This document shows positions 55,665-64,000 of a stretch of DNA of 64,000 bases, piece after piece. The stretch comes from Mycobacterium triplex. Lineage in GTDB: Bacteria; Actinomycetota; Actinomycetes; Mycobacteriales; Mycobacteriaceae. The stretch is from NCBI RefSeq assembly GCF_000689255.1, contig NZ_HG964446.1, positions 1,813,191 through 1,877,190 of the forward strand, written 5' to 3'. The position numbers and the translations under genes were made by a program. Numbering within the stretch: the first letter of the stretch is position 1; each line of letters starts with the position of its first letter. A model generated the notes under the pieces. The model ran no database searches. It saw nothing but the letters and a program-made list of their open reading frames with translations, and was not told the DNA's origin.

Positions 55665-56768
55665 ATGAACATTCGTCTTGGTGGGCTGCGGCTTGCCGTG
55701 CCGGTGATGCTCGTCGCGGCGGCCTGCTCTTCGCAACCGACGAACCCTGCCGCTCACGTCGCCACCGCGCCGGCGACGTCCAACGTGACCTTGACGGAGA
55801 CCGGTTCCAACAACCTCTACCCGCTGATGGACGCGTGGGCTGCGGCGTACCACGCGAAGTACCCCAACGTCACGATCAACGTCGACAGCGACGTGTCGGG
55901 CAATGGAATCTCGCAGGCTGCCGACGGCGCGGTCAACATCGGCGCGTCCGGGCTCTACCTGACCGACGGCGACATGTCCGCGCACCCAGGACTGCTGAAC
56001 ATCGCGTTGGCCATCTCGTCGCTGCACGTCAACTACAACGTGCCCGGTGTCGCCGGGCACCTCAAGCTGAACGGAAAAGTGCTGGCGGCCATGTACAAGG
56101 GCGCGATCAAGATGTGGAACGACCCGCAGATCGCTGCCCTGAATCCCGGGCAGAACCTGCCGGCGATCCCGGTGCTGCCGCTACACCGCACCGACCCCGG
56201 AAGCAACGACACCTTCCTGTTCACCCAGTACCTGTCCAAGCAAGACCCCGACGGGTGGGGCAAGTCGCCCGGCTTCGCCACCGCCGTCGACTTTCCCGCG
56301 GTCCCGGGCGCGTCGGGTCAGAACGGAATGGCAGCCGTGGTGGCCGGCTGCGCCCAGAGCCCGGGCTGCGTCGCCTACCTCGGCACCCGCTACCAGGCGG
56401 AGGCTGCGCAGAAGGGGCTGGGCGAGGCCGAGTTGGCCAATGCCTCAGGCCATTACGTGCTGCCCGACGCCGAGAGCGTCGAGGCCGAGGCCGCCGGGTC
56501 CGCCCCGCAAACCCCGGCGAACCAGGTCATCTCCTTGGTAAACGGACCCGCCGAGGAGGGCTACCCGATCGTCAACTACGAATACGCCATCGTCTACAGC
56601 AAGCAGAAGGACCCGGCCGTCGCGCAGACCATCCAGGCCTTCCTGCACTGGGTGTTGACGGACGGCAGCGGCCCCAAATTCCTTGACGCCGTTCACATTT
56701 ACCTCAGGCCGATCCCGGACGCGGTGCGGACGTTGTCCGACGCCCAGATCGCCAAGATCACCGCCTAG
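55665..56768 (+). CDS. PstS-like phosphate-binding lipoprotein
   Basis: The 367-aa product has a signal peptide with lipobox LVAAAC (Cys21) and the phosphate-binding motifs: TETGSNNLYPLMDAWAAAYH, SDVSGNGISQAADGAVNIGA and RTDPGSNDTFLFTQYLSKQD. It is the substrate-binding part of a phosphate ABC transporter, but no pstA, pstB or pstC gene is nearby. Mycobacteria have several PstS copies. The ATG at 55665 has GAGG in front and is favoured over a TTG just before. Not in this place in M. tuberculosis in my memory. Convergent with the zincin by 4 bases. Confidence 0.9.
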   Translation: MNIRLGGLRLAVPVMLVAAACSSQPTNPAAHVATAPATSNVTLTETGSNNLYPLMDAWAAAYHAKYPNVTINVDSDVSGNGISQAADGAVNIGASGLYLTDGDMSAHPGLLNIALAISSLHVNYNVPGVAGHLKLNGKVLAAMYKGAIKMWNDPQIAALNPGQNLPAIPVLPLHRTDPGSNDTFLFTQYLSKQDPDGWGKSPGFATAVDFPAVPGASGQNGMAAVVAGCAQSPGCVAYLGTRYQAEAAQKGLGEAELANASGHYVLPDAESVEAEAAGSAPQTPANQVISLVNGPAEEGYPIVNYEYAIVYSKQKDPAVAQTIQAFLHWVLTDGSGPKFLDAVHIYLRPIPDAVRTLSDAQIAKITA

Positions 56769-58135
56769 GCGGAGCCGGTAGGTCCGCCGTCGGAGCCGGG
56801 GTCGTCCTGCTCGAGTCGTGCTATCGCCTCGTCGATTCCGCTGGTATCACCGCCGATGACGCGGTCGATAAAGCCGGCGGGCTCGTCGAGATCCTCGGCG
56901 CCCGGCAGCAGGTCGGGATGTTGCCAGACGCCGTCGCGAGCGTCCATGCCGGCCGCTTCGGTCAGCCGCTGCCACAGCGCGGCGGCTTCCCGTAGCTTGC
57001 GCGGGCGCAGCTCCAGACCGACCAGCGTGGCAAACGTCTGCTCGGCCGGACCGCCGCTGGCCCGGCGCCGGCGCAGCGTCTCGCTGAGCGCGGCCGCGCC
57101 CGGAATCCGGTCGCCCAGCGCGGCGGTCACCACGACCTGCACCCAGCCCTCGATCAGCGCGAGCAGTGTCTCCAGCCGTTCCAGCGCCTGGGTCTGCGCG
57201 GGCGTTGCTTTGGGCTCGAAAACGCCCTGACCGAGCAGGTTTTCGATCGCGGCCGGGTCGGACAGCGAGGCGGGGTTGAAGTCCCGGGCCAGCTCCTCGA
57301 TCCCGCTCATGTCGATCTTCATGCCCCTGGCGTAGGCCTCGATGGCGCCCAGCAGCTGGCTGGCCAGCCAGGGAACATGGCTGAACAGCCGGTGGTGGGC
57401 CGCTTCGCGGGCGGCCAGGAACGTCATGATCTCGCTGCGCGGCTGCTCGAGCCCGGCGGCGAAGGTTTCCACCGCGTCCGGCATGATCGCGGCCACGCCC
57501 TTGGGCCCCAGCGGCAAGCCGATGTCGGTCGACGTCAGCACCTCGCGGGACAACCGGCCCAGGGCCTGCCCCAGCTGCGAGCCGAACGCCATGCCGCCCA
57601 TCTGCGACATCATCGCCATCAGCGGACCGGCCATGCCCTTGGCTTCCTCGGGCAGCGACGACGCCCACACCGTGGAGATCTGTTGGGCCATCGGGTCGCA
57701 CAGCCGCTTCCAGGTGCTCAGGGTGTTCTCCACCCAGTCGTTGGGGCTCCAGCCGACTGCCTTGGTGGTACCGGCGGGCAGCGCGGTGACGCCGTCGAGC
57801 CAGGTGTCGGCGAGGTGGACCGCATCGGCGATCGCCGAGTTCGTCGTGGCCGGGATCGGCGCGACGAAGCCGATCGAGCTGGACGCGACTTGGCGGGCCA
57901 GGTCGTAGTTGACGGGTCCCGACGCGGGGCCGCCAGCCGGTCCGGTGCCCGCGTTGCTGAACATCTGACCCAGCTGCGTAAAGATTTGCCCCAGGTCACC
58001 CATGCTGAAATCCCCGCTCATGCCGAATGCGCCGAGCGGGTCCGACGGGCCCGAGCCGGACTCGGGCTTCTTCTTCCCGTGCTCGTCGCGCTCGGGGTCT
58101 TCTCCGGGGGAGAAGCCGAAAGGCAGGTCAGCCAT
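56765..58135 (-). CDS. Zincin_2 family metallopeptidase-like protein (Rv3195-like)
   Basis: The 456-aa product has an acidic N-terminus (FSPGEDPERDEHGKKKPESG), Gly-rich linker and the family core with ARQVASSSIGFVAPIP, SLPEEAKGMAGPLMAMMSQM, and FLAAREAAHHRLFSHVPWLA. That segment is related to HExxH-type sites but the first His is not seen (REAAH), so catalysis is doubtful. This family is annotated as zinc metalloprotease or F420-biosynthesis-associated. The ATG at 58135 gives MADLPFGFSPG. Divergent from the Lon-like gene, 96 bases apart. Confidence 0.85.
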   Translation of the reverse strand: MADLPFGFSPGEDPERDEHGKKKPESGSGPSDPLGAFGMSGDFSMGDLGQIFTQLGQMFSNAGTGPAGGPASGPVNYDLARQVASSSIGFVAPIPATTNSAIADAVHLADTWLDGVTALPAGTTKAVGWSPNDWVENTLSTWKRLCDPMAQQISTVWASSLPEEAKGMAGPLMAMMSQMGGMAFGSQLGQALGRLSREVLTSTDIGLPLGPKGVAAIMPDAVETFAAGLEQPRSEIMTFLAAREAAHHRLFSHVPWLASQLLGAIEAYARGMKIDMSGIEELARDFNPASLSDPAAIENLLGQGVFEPKATPAQTQALERLETLLALIEGWVQVVVTAALGDRIPGAAALSETLRRRRASGGPAEQTFATLVGLELRPRKLREAAALWQRLTEAAGMDARDGVWQHPDLLPGAEDLDEPAGFIDRVIGGDTSGIDEAIARLEQDDPGSDGGPTGSA

Positions 58136-58231
58136 AACCCCAACGGTACTCACCGCGGGAATAGAAGTTGCCATCCGGCGTCACGCTTGTAGCTGAACGA
58201 GCCGCCGCGGTGTCCGGTTAGTGTAAGCGGC

Positions 58232-59254
58232 GTGAACAGGCGGATTCTGACCTTGGCGGTCGCGCTGGTGCCGATCCTGGTCTTCGGCGTGTTGCTCGCG
58301 GTGGTGACGGTGCCGTTCGTCTCACTGGGCCCGGGCCCGACTTTCGACACGCTCGGCGAGGTCGACGGTAAGCAAGTGGTCGCGATCGTGGGCACCCAAA
58401 CTCACCCGACGACCGGGCATCTCAACATGACGACGGTTTCCCAGCGTGACGAACTGAGCCTGGGAGAGGCCCTCACGCTGTGGTTCTCCGGCCAGGAGCA
58501 GCTGGTGCCGCGCGACCTCATCTACCCGCCCGGCAAGTCCCGCGAAGACGTCGACAAGGCCAACAACGCCGACTTCAAAGACTCCGAGGACAGCGCCGCC
58601 TATGCCGCCCTGGGCTATCTGAAATACGCGCCCGCCGTCACCGTCGCCACCGTCAGCGACCCCGGTCCGTCGACGGGCAAGCTGAAGTCCGGCGACGCCA
58701 TCGACGCGGTCAACGGCACCCCGGTCACCACGGTCGAGCAGTTCACCGGATTGCTGAAGAACACCAAACCCGGCCAGTCCGTGACGATCGACTACCGTCG
58801 CAAGAACGAGCCGGCCGGCGTCGCGCAAATCACGCTGGGCACGAACAAAGACCGCGACTACGGCTTCCTGGGTGTCGCGGTGCTCGACGCACCGTGGGCG
58901 CCGTTTTCGGTGGACTTCAACCTCGCCAATGTGGGTGGGCCGTCGGCCGGGCTGATGTTCAGCCTGGCGGTCATCGACAAGCTCACCACCGGTGATCTGG
59001 CCGGTTCGACGTTCATCGCGGGGACCGGCACCATCACGTCCGACGGCAAGGTCGGCCAGATCGGCGGCATCACGCACAAGATGGTTGCCGCCCAGGAGGC
59101 CGGCGCCACGGTGTTTCTGGTGCCGGCAAAGAATTGCTACGAGGCGGCCTCGGACAATCCGCACGGCTTGCGCTTGGTGAAGGTCGAGACGCTCGGGCAA
59201 GCGGTGGATGCGCTGCACGCGATCCAACAAGGAGGTCAGGCGCCGAGTTGCTAG
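58232..59254 (+). CDS. Membrane-anchored PDZ-Lon-like serine protease (Rv3194c-like)
   Basis: The 340-aa product has an N-terminal membrane helix (ILTLAVALVPILVFGVLLAV), a PDZ-like domain (residues about 130-205) and a Lon-type protease domain with catalytic Ser238 in GGPSAGLMFSL and Lys283 in GGITHKMVAAQEAG. It lacks an AAA domain. The start is a GTG. Matches Rv3194c, and the UPF0182 gene follows after 59 bases. Confidence 0.93.
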   Translation: MNRRILTLAVALVPILVFGVLLAVVTVPFVSLGPGPTFDTLGEVDGKQVVAIVGTQTHPTTGHLNMTTVSQRDELSLGEALTLWFSGQEQLVPRDLIYPPGKSREDVDKANNADFKDSEDSAAYAALGYLKYAPAVTVATVSDPGPSTGKLKSGDAIDAVNGTPVTTVEQFTGLLKNTKPGQSVTIDYRRKNEPAGVAQITLGTNKDRDYGFLGVAVLDAPWAPFSVDFNLANVGGPSAGLMFSLAVIDKLTTGDLAGSTFIAGTGTITSDGKVGQIGGITHKMVAAQEAGATVFLVPAKNCYEAASDNPHGLRLVKVETLGQAVDALHAIQQGGQAPSC

Positions 59255-59313
59255 CCCGCAATTCTGCGTACAGTTGTGACCGTCGAGGTCACATTGATCA
59301 GGGAGCGTAGCCA

Positions 59314-62298
59314 GTGGGGATGCGGCCCACCGCAAGGATGCCGAAGCTGACTCGGCGCAGCCGGATGCTGATTTTGATCGCGCTCGGCGTGATCGCGCTG
59401 CTGCTCGCCGGCCCGCGACTCATCGACGCTTACGTCGACTGGTTGTGGTTCGGCGAGCTCGGCTACCGCTCGGTGTTCACCACCGTGCTGATGACCCGCA
59501 TCGTGGTGTTCCTGATCGCCGGCCTGCTGGTCGGCGGCATCGTGTTCGCCGGGCTCGCGCTGGCCTACCGCACCCGTCCGGTCTTCGTCCCGAGCAACGA
59601 CAACGACCCGGTGGCGCGCTATCGCACCGTCGTGATGTCCCGGTTGCGGCTGGTGGCCATCGGTATCCCCGCCTCGATCGGACTGCTGGCCGGGATCATC
59701 GCGCAGAGCTATTGGGTGCGGATCCAGCTGTTCCTGCACGGCCAAAGCTTCGGGATCAGGGACCCGCAATTCGGTAAGGATCTCGGCTTCTACGCATTCG
59801 AGTTGCCGTTCTACCGGCTGGTGCTGAGCTACCTGTTCGTGTCGGTGTTCTTGGCGTTCGTGGCGAACCTGCTGGCGCACTACATCTTCGGTGGCATCCG
59901 GCTGTCCGGGCGCACCGGCGCCCTGAGCCGTTCGGCGCGGATCCAGTTGGTCAGCCTGATCGGCACGCTGGTAGTGCTCAAGGCCATCGCCTATTGGCTG
60001 GACCGCTACGAGTTGCTGTCGCACACGCGCGGGGGCAAGCCGTTCACCGGTGCCGGCTACACCGACATCAACGCCGTGCTGCCGGCCAAGCTGATCCTGA
60101 TGGCGATCGCGCTGATCTGCGCCGCCGCGGTCTTTTCCGCGATTGTGCTGAAGGACTTGCGGATTCCGGCGATCGGCCTGGTGTTGTTACTGCTGTCGTC
60201 GTTGATCGTGGGCGCCGGCTGGCCGTTGATCGTCGAGCAGATCAGCGTGAGACCCAATGCCGCGCAAAAGGAAAGCGAATACATCGGCCGAAGCATCACG
60301 GCGACACGACAAGCGTACGGGCTGACGTCCGACCAGGTGACCTATCGCAATTACAGCGGCGACAGTCAGGCCACCGCCCAGCAGGTCGCGGCCGACCGCG
60401 CGACGACCTCGAACATCCGGCTGCTTGACCCGACGATCATCAGCCCGGCGTTCACCCAGTTCCAGCAGGGCAAGAACTTCTACTATTTCCCCGACCAGCT
60501 GTCGATCGACCGCTACCTGGACCGCAACGGCGTGCTGCGCGATTACGTGGTCGCGGCCCGAGAACTCAACCCGGACAGGCTGATCGACAACCAGCGTGAC
60601 TGGATCAACCGGCACACCGTCTACACCCACGGCAACGGATTCATTGCGTCGCCGGCCAACACCGTGCGTGGCATCGCCAACGATCCCACCCAAAACGGCG
60701 GCTACCCGGAGTTTCTCGTCAACGTCGTCGGCGCCAACGGCAGCGTGGTGTCCGATGGGCCGGCGCCGCTGGATCAGCCGCGCATCTACTTCGGGCCGGT
60801 CATCTCCAACACCTCGGCCGACTACGCGATCGTCGGACGCAACGGCGCGGACCGCGAGTACGACTACGAGACCAACACCGAAACCAAGAACTACACCTAT
60901 ACCGGGCTCGGCGGGGTCCCGATCGGCGATTGGCTGTCCCGCAGCGTGTTCGCGGCCAAGTTCGCCGAGCGAAACTTCCTGTTTTCCAGCGTGATCGGCT
61001 CTAACAGCAAGATCCTGTTCAACCGTGATCCGGCTGCTCGGGTGGAGGCGGTGGCTCCGTGGCTGACCACCGACAGCGCGGTGTACCCCGCGATCGTCAA
61101 CAAGCGCCTGGTGTGGATCATCGACGGCTACACCACGTTGGACAACTACCCGTACTCCGAACTCACGTCGCTGGAGTCCGCGACCGCCGACTCCACCGAG
61201 GTGGCGTTCAACAAACTTGGGCCCGACAAGCAGGTGTCCTACATCCGCAACTCGGTGAAGGCCACGGTCGACGCGTACGACGGAACCGTCACGCTGTATC
61301 AGCAGGACGAGCAGGATCCGGTGCTGAAGGCCTGGATGCAGGTGTTCCCGGGCACTGTCAAGCCCAAGACCGACATCACCCCCGAGCTCGCCGCGCATCT
61401 GCGCTATCCCGAGGACCTGTTCAAGGTGCAGCGCATGCTGCTGGCGAAATATCACGTCAACGACCCGGTGACGTTCTTCTCCACCTCTGACTTCTGGGAT
61501 GTGCCGCTGGACCCGAATCCGACGGCCAGCAGCTATCAGCCGCCCTATTACATCGTCGCGAAAAACATTGCGAAGAACGACAATACGTCGTCGTATCAGT
61601 TGACCAGCGCGATGAACAGGTTCAAACGCGACTATCTGGCCGCCTACATCAGTGCCAGCTCCGATCCCGCGACGTACGGCAAGATCACGGTGCTGACCAT
61701 CCCGGGTCAGGTAAACGGCCCGAAGCTGGCCAACAACGCGATCACCACCGACCCGGCGGTGTCCCAGGACCTCGGTGTGATCGGGCGGGACAACCAGAAC
61801 CGAATACGTTGGGGCAACTTGCTGACGCTGCCCGTTGCGCAGGGCGGATTGTTATACGTCGAGCCCGTCTACGCCTCTCCCGGGGCCAGCGACGCCGCCT
61901 CGTCGTACCCGCGGTTGATCCGGGTGGCGATGATGTACAACGACAAGATCGGCTACGGCCCCACCGTCGGCGACGCACTCACCGGATTGTTCGGTCCCGG
62001 TGCGGGTGCGGCCGCGACGGGAATCGTCCCCACCGATCCCGGTGCGCCCGCGAACCCGCCCGCGGCTCCGCCGGCGCCCCAAGGCGCGCCACCGGGCCCG
62101 AACAACCCGCCCACGGCGGTGCCCCCGGCTCCGGATGGGTCTACGACACTGTCACCAGCGAAAGCCGCTGCCCTGCAAGAGATTCAGACAGCCATCAACG
62201 CGGCGCGGGATGCCCAGAAGAAGGGCGACTTCGCCGGCTATGGGGCGGCGCTGCAGCGGCTCGACGATGCGATCACCAAGTACAACAACACGAAGTAG
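59314..62298 (+). CDS. UPF0182 family large membrane protein (Rv3193c-like)
   Basis: The 994-aa product has seven predicted membrane helices in the first 300 or so residues (for example [20 protein letters not shown] and [20 protein letters not shown]), then a large outside domain ending in a Pro-rich stretch and a coiled-coil-like tail ([20 protein letters not shown]). The start is a GTG. Function unknown. Last gene of the conserved block. Confidence 0.93.
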   Translation: MGMRPTARMPKLTRRSRMLILIALGVIALLLAGPRLIDAYVDWLWFGELGYRSVFTTVLMTRIVVFLIAGLLVGGIVFAGLALAYRTRPVFVPSNDNDPVARYRTVVMSRLRLVAIGIPASIGLLAGIIAQSYWVRIQLFLHGQSFGIRDPQFGKDLGFYAFELPFYRLVLSYLFVSVFLAFVANLLAHYIFGGIRLSGRTGALSRSARIQLVSLIGTLVVLKAIAYWLDRYELLSHTRGGKPFTGAGYTDINAVLPAKLILMAIALICAAAVFSAIVLKDLRIPAIGLVLLLLSSLIVGAGWPLIVEQISVRPNAAQKESEYIGRSITATRQAYGLTSDQVTYRNYSGDSQATAQQVAADRATTSNIRLLDPTIISPAFTQFQQGKNFYYFPDQLSIDRYLDRNGVLRDYVVAARELNPDRLIDNQRDWINRHTVYTHGNGFIASPANTVRGIANDPTQNGGYPEFLVNVVGANGSVVSDGPAPLDQPRIYFGPVISNTSADYAIVGRNGADREYDYETNTETKNYTYTGLGGVPIGDWLSRSVFAAKFAERNFLFSSVIGSNSKILFNRDPAARVEAVAPWLTTDSAVYPAIVNKRLVWIIDGYTTLDNYPYSELTSLESATADSTEVAFNKLGPDKQVSYIRNSVKATVDAYDGTVTLYQQDEQDPVLKAWMQVFPGTVKPKTDITPELAAHLRYPEDLFKVQRMLLAKYHVNDPVTFFSTSDFWDVPLDPNPTASSYQPPYYIVAKNIAKNDNTSSYQLTSAMNRFKRDYLAAYISASSDPATYGKITVLTIPGQVNGPKLANNAITTDPAVSQDLGVIGRDNQNRIRWGNLLTLPVAQGGLLYVEPVYASPGASDAASSYPRLIRVAMMYNDKIGYGPTVGDALTGLFGPGAGAAATGIVPTDPGAPANPPAAPPAPQGAPPGPNNPPTAVPPAPDGSTTLSPAKAAALQEIQTAINAARDAQKKGDFAGYGAALQRLDDAITKYNNTK

Positions 62299-62315
62299 CT
62301 CGCCGACTCGCCAGA

Positions 62316-63284
62316 TCAGGCGAGGATGCTTCGACGGTAGCCGGTCGGTGTCGTCGCAAGCTGTCGACGCATCACGGTGGCCAAGTGTTGAGAACTGGCG
62401 AATCCGCACCGGTGTGCGATCTCGGTGATGCTGTATGACGGGGTGGCCAGCAATTCACAGGCCCGGGTGAGGCGGCGGTTCATCAGCCAGCGGTGCGGTG
62501 TTTCGCCCGTTCCCTCGCGAAAAAGCGCCGTCAGGCGGCCTGGTGACAGGCCCACCGCGTCGGCGACCTCGACGACGCCCACGTCGGCCGACAGGTGCGC
62601 TTCGAGGTAGTCGATTGCGCGTCGCAGCCGCCAATCACGGTATCGCGAGCCGGTTTTCGTTGCTAGAGCCGTCGACCCGGAAGCACTCGAATGCTGACGC
62701 ACCAGGCGCACGGCAAGTTGATGGCCGAGCGACTCGACCATCATGCGAGAACACCCGTCGCGCTGTTTCAATTCGCGGACGAGCCCCCGGCAGATCTGCT
62801 CCGCCAGTGGATCTCGGGAACACATCGGATCGATCAGGGTGACCGACCGGCCCGCTCTGACCGCGCCACTCTCCACGGCGATCCGCTCGACCATGGCGTG
62901 CGGGATATACACGTGCAGATAGCTAAATGGCTGCTCCGAGCGGAAAATCCCTCTCGGTTCCTCACCCGCGACCACCACGTTCATGTGAAACGGCGGGTGC
63001 ACCCGGCTCCATTTGCGGCGGCCGTTGCCGAAATAGGTGTGGTGGTGGGCTCCGCTTATCGTGATCGAGATCAGGTCCGTGTTCTCGACCGCCGGGCCAC
63101 GCACTTCATACTCCGACTTGTGTTCGAATCGCCAGATGGCCGCCGACAGGGTGCCGTTCGAAGCCGTCATTCTCGCCGAGGGCGCGAAACCCATTCGGTA
63201 GGACACGTTTTCAGGCGTGATGAATGCCGGTGCGTGCTCCGCGCCCGCGCGGCAATCCTCATGTCGCGAAGTCACGCTGCCCAT
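62316..63284 (-). CDS. AraC-family transcriptional regulator
   Basis: The 322-aa product has a C-terminal AraC DNA-binding domain: DWRLRRAIDYLEAHLSADVG, EVADAVGLSPGRLTALFREG and the second helix pair SITEIAHRCGFASSQHLATV. The N-terminal part is a cupin-like sensor. The start is uncertain: an ATG at 63284 is given, but a frame from 63353 is open too. It is divergent from the FAD monooxygenase, which it may control. Its 3' end lies 17 bases from the UPF0182 stop. Confidence 0.88.
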   Translation of the reverse strand: MGSVTSRHEDCRAGAEHAPAFITPENVSYRMGFAPSARMTASNGTLSAAIWRFEHKSEYEVRGPAVENTDLISITISGAHHHTYFGNGRRKWSRVHPPFHMNVVVAGEEPRGIFRSEQPFSYLHVYIPHAMVERIAVESGAVRAGRSVTLIDPMCSRDPLAEQICRGLVRELKQRDGCSRMMVESLGHQLAVRLVRQHSSASGSTALATKTGSRYRDWRLRRAIDYLEAHLSADVGVVEVADAVGLSPGRLTALFREGTGETPHRWLMNRRLTRACELLATPSYSITEIAHRCGFASSQHLATVMRRQLATTPTGYRRSILA

Positions 63285-63482
63285 TCTGGGGTTCGGCGCG
63301 ATTCGGTAGCCGGTGCAGACAGGACAGCTATCCCACAAATTGCGACACCGCACGCGCGACCCTAGTCGGCGCGCGTCTGGTGTACATCACGCACGCCTGC
63401 GACACGCCTTCGTCTTTCTCCCGCGATAGACCTGATGCACGGCCACCGCCGTAAGCCTTTGACGTCACAGGAGAATGCGAAC

Positions 63483-64000
63483 TTGCCCGAATCCCACCGT
63501 TGCGCAATCGTTCTCGGAGCCAGTATCGCTGGGCTGCTGGCTGCCCGGGTGCTGGCCGAATCCTATGACCAGGTCACCGTCGTCGAGCGAGACACACTGC
63601 CCGGCCAACCGGTGCCCCGCCGCGGCGTGCCGCAAGGCGTCATGCCCCACATTCCGGCGGCGCGCGGAATGCGGATCATGGATCGGCTGTTCCCGGGTTT
63701 TCTCGACGAGTTGGTTGCCGCCGGCGCACGAGTCTGGGACGACGGCGACTTGTCGCGGCTGTGTGTCACGTTCAGCGGGCACCAATTCCAGCGATCGGGC
63801 CGAATTCCCGACCCCGAATCCCTGGCCATGTACTACGTGCACCGAGTGTTTTTGGAGTGGAGCCTGCGTCGTCGGGTGACCGCGATTCCCAACGTGACGA
63901 TTGTCGACGGCCACGATGCGGTCAGGCTCACATCGACCGTCCGGCGTGACCGGGTGACCGGCGTGGTGGTGGCCCACCGGGCCTCCGGCACCGAGACATC
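63483..64000 (+). CDS. FAD-dependent monooxygenase-like protein (3' end outside window)
   Basis: A TTG at 63483, with AGGAG 9 nt upstream, opens a frame that runs to the window end (172 codons). It has VLGASIAGLLAARVLAESYD, the FAD motif, then VVERDTLPGQPVPRRGVPQG and a body like 2-polyprenyl-6-methoxyphenol hydroxylase or epoxidase-type proteins. The ATG at 63475 is in another frame and gives a short non-matching product. Enzyme type and substrate unknown. Region 63285-63482 contains the shared promoter area, with no other gene visible. Confidence 0.8.
   Translation, partial: MPESHRCAIVLGASIAGLLAARVLAESYDQVTVVERDTLPGQPVPRRGVPQGVMPHIPAARGMRIMDRLFPGFLDELVAAGARVWDDGDLSRLCVTFSGHQFQRSGRIPDPESLAMYYVHRVFLEWSLRRRVTAIPNVTIVDGHDAVRLTSTVRRDRVTGVVVAHRASGTET

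Noticed and set aside
63475..63879. The ATG frame of 134 aa as the gene at the right edge
   Set aside because: The protein does not match any fold and the frame from the TTG at 63483 has an FAD-binding motif.

Overview
The window is a GC-rich actinobacterial chromosome segment that reads as a nontuberculous Mycobacterium. Three things point there: marker genes (whiB1, whiB7, pdtaS, sigH-rshA, the biotinylated protein TB7.3, the adnAB helicase-nuclease, mycoredoxin, UvrD2, MoeZ, a mycolic acid cyclopropane-synthase-like enzyme), frequent GTG/TTG starts with ATGA/GTGA/TTGA overlaps, and a gene order from rsgA (about 7 kb) to the UPF0182 membrane protein (about 62 kb) that follows the M. tuberculosis Rv3228-to-Rv3193c segment. 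The species cannot be fixed from the sequence alone.

Layout. 1-7.0 kb is an accessory left flank. It holds the 3' end of an EspK-like gene, a small conserved gene, an F420-dependent reductase-like gene, a compact EspC-like / WXG-toxin / putative immunity locus lying between two direct copies of a thiolase 3' end, the intact thiolase, its divergent HxlR-type regulator and an alpha/beta hydrolase. 7.1-10.2 kb is core: rsgA, aroA and the SRAP-domain gene. 10.3-20.3 kb is a second accessory block. It contains a 3-hydroxyacyl-CoA dehydrogenase, a small secreted protein, a TetR-SDR pair facing a translationally coupled operon (metallo-beta-lactamase-fold sulfatase-like enzyme, SDR, sulfotransferase, zinc alcohol dehydrogenase), an FAD oxidoreductase, an HdeD-like membrane protein and a CmaA1/MmaA2-like mycolate methyltransferase.

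20.3-38.4 kb is core: YbaK, an SDR, sigH-rshA, ribosomal protein bL37 (24 codons), TB7.3, pdtaS, whiB1, a diacylglycerol-kinase-like gene, a gpm2-entC-acetyltransferase operon, a parA-like gene, rhlE with a beta-propeller gene, ferritin-like, DUF3107, TetR, DUF3152 and moeZ. A 56-bp tandem repeat array at 38.4-38.7 kb runs into the probable leaderless promoter of the next gene. 38.7-62.3 kb continues the core: a kinase-like gene, an alkyltransferase-like protein, lipV, adnA-adnB, a potassium-channel-like gene, nudC, a lipoprotein, mrx1, uvrD2, the whiB7 attenuator and gene, an ABC1 kinase, a ThiF-like gene, a PstS-like lipoprotein, a zincin, a PDZ/Lon-like protease and UPF0182. The right edge is accessory again, with an AraC regulator divergent from an FAD monooxygenase-like gene cut by the window end.

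Functional themes. Redox and thiol stress: sigH-rshA with a candidate autoregulatory promoter, SigH-like promoters at moeZ and mrx1, WhiB1 and WhiB7. DNA repair: AdnAB, UvrD2, SRAP, the alkyltransferase-like protein. Lipid and sulfated-metabolite chemistry lies in the accessory block. The most unusual feature is the EspC-like / WXG-toxin / immunity cassette at 2.8-4.4 kb with its decayed duplicate.
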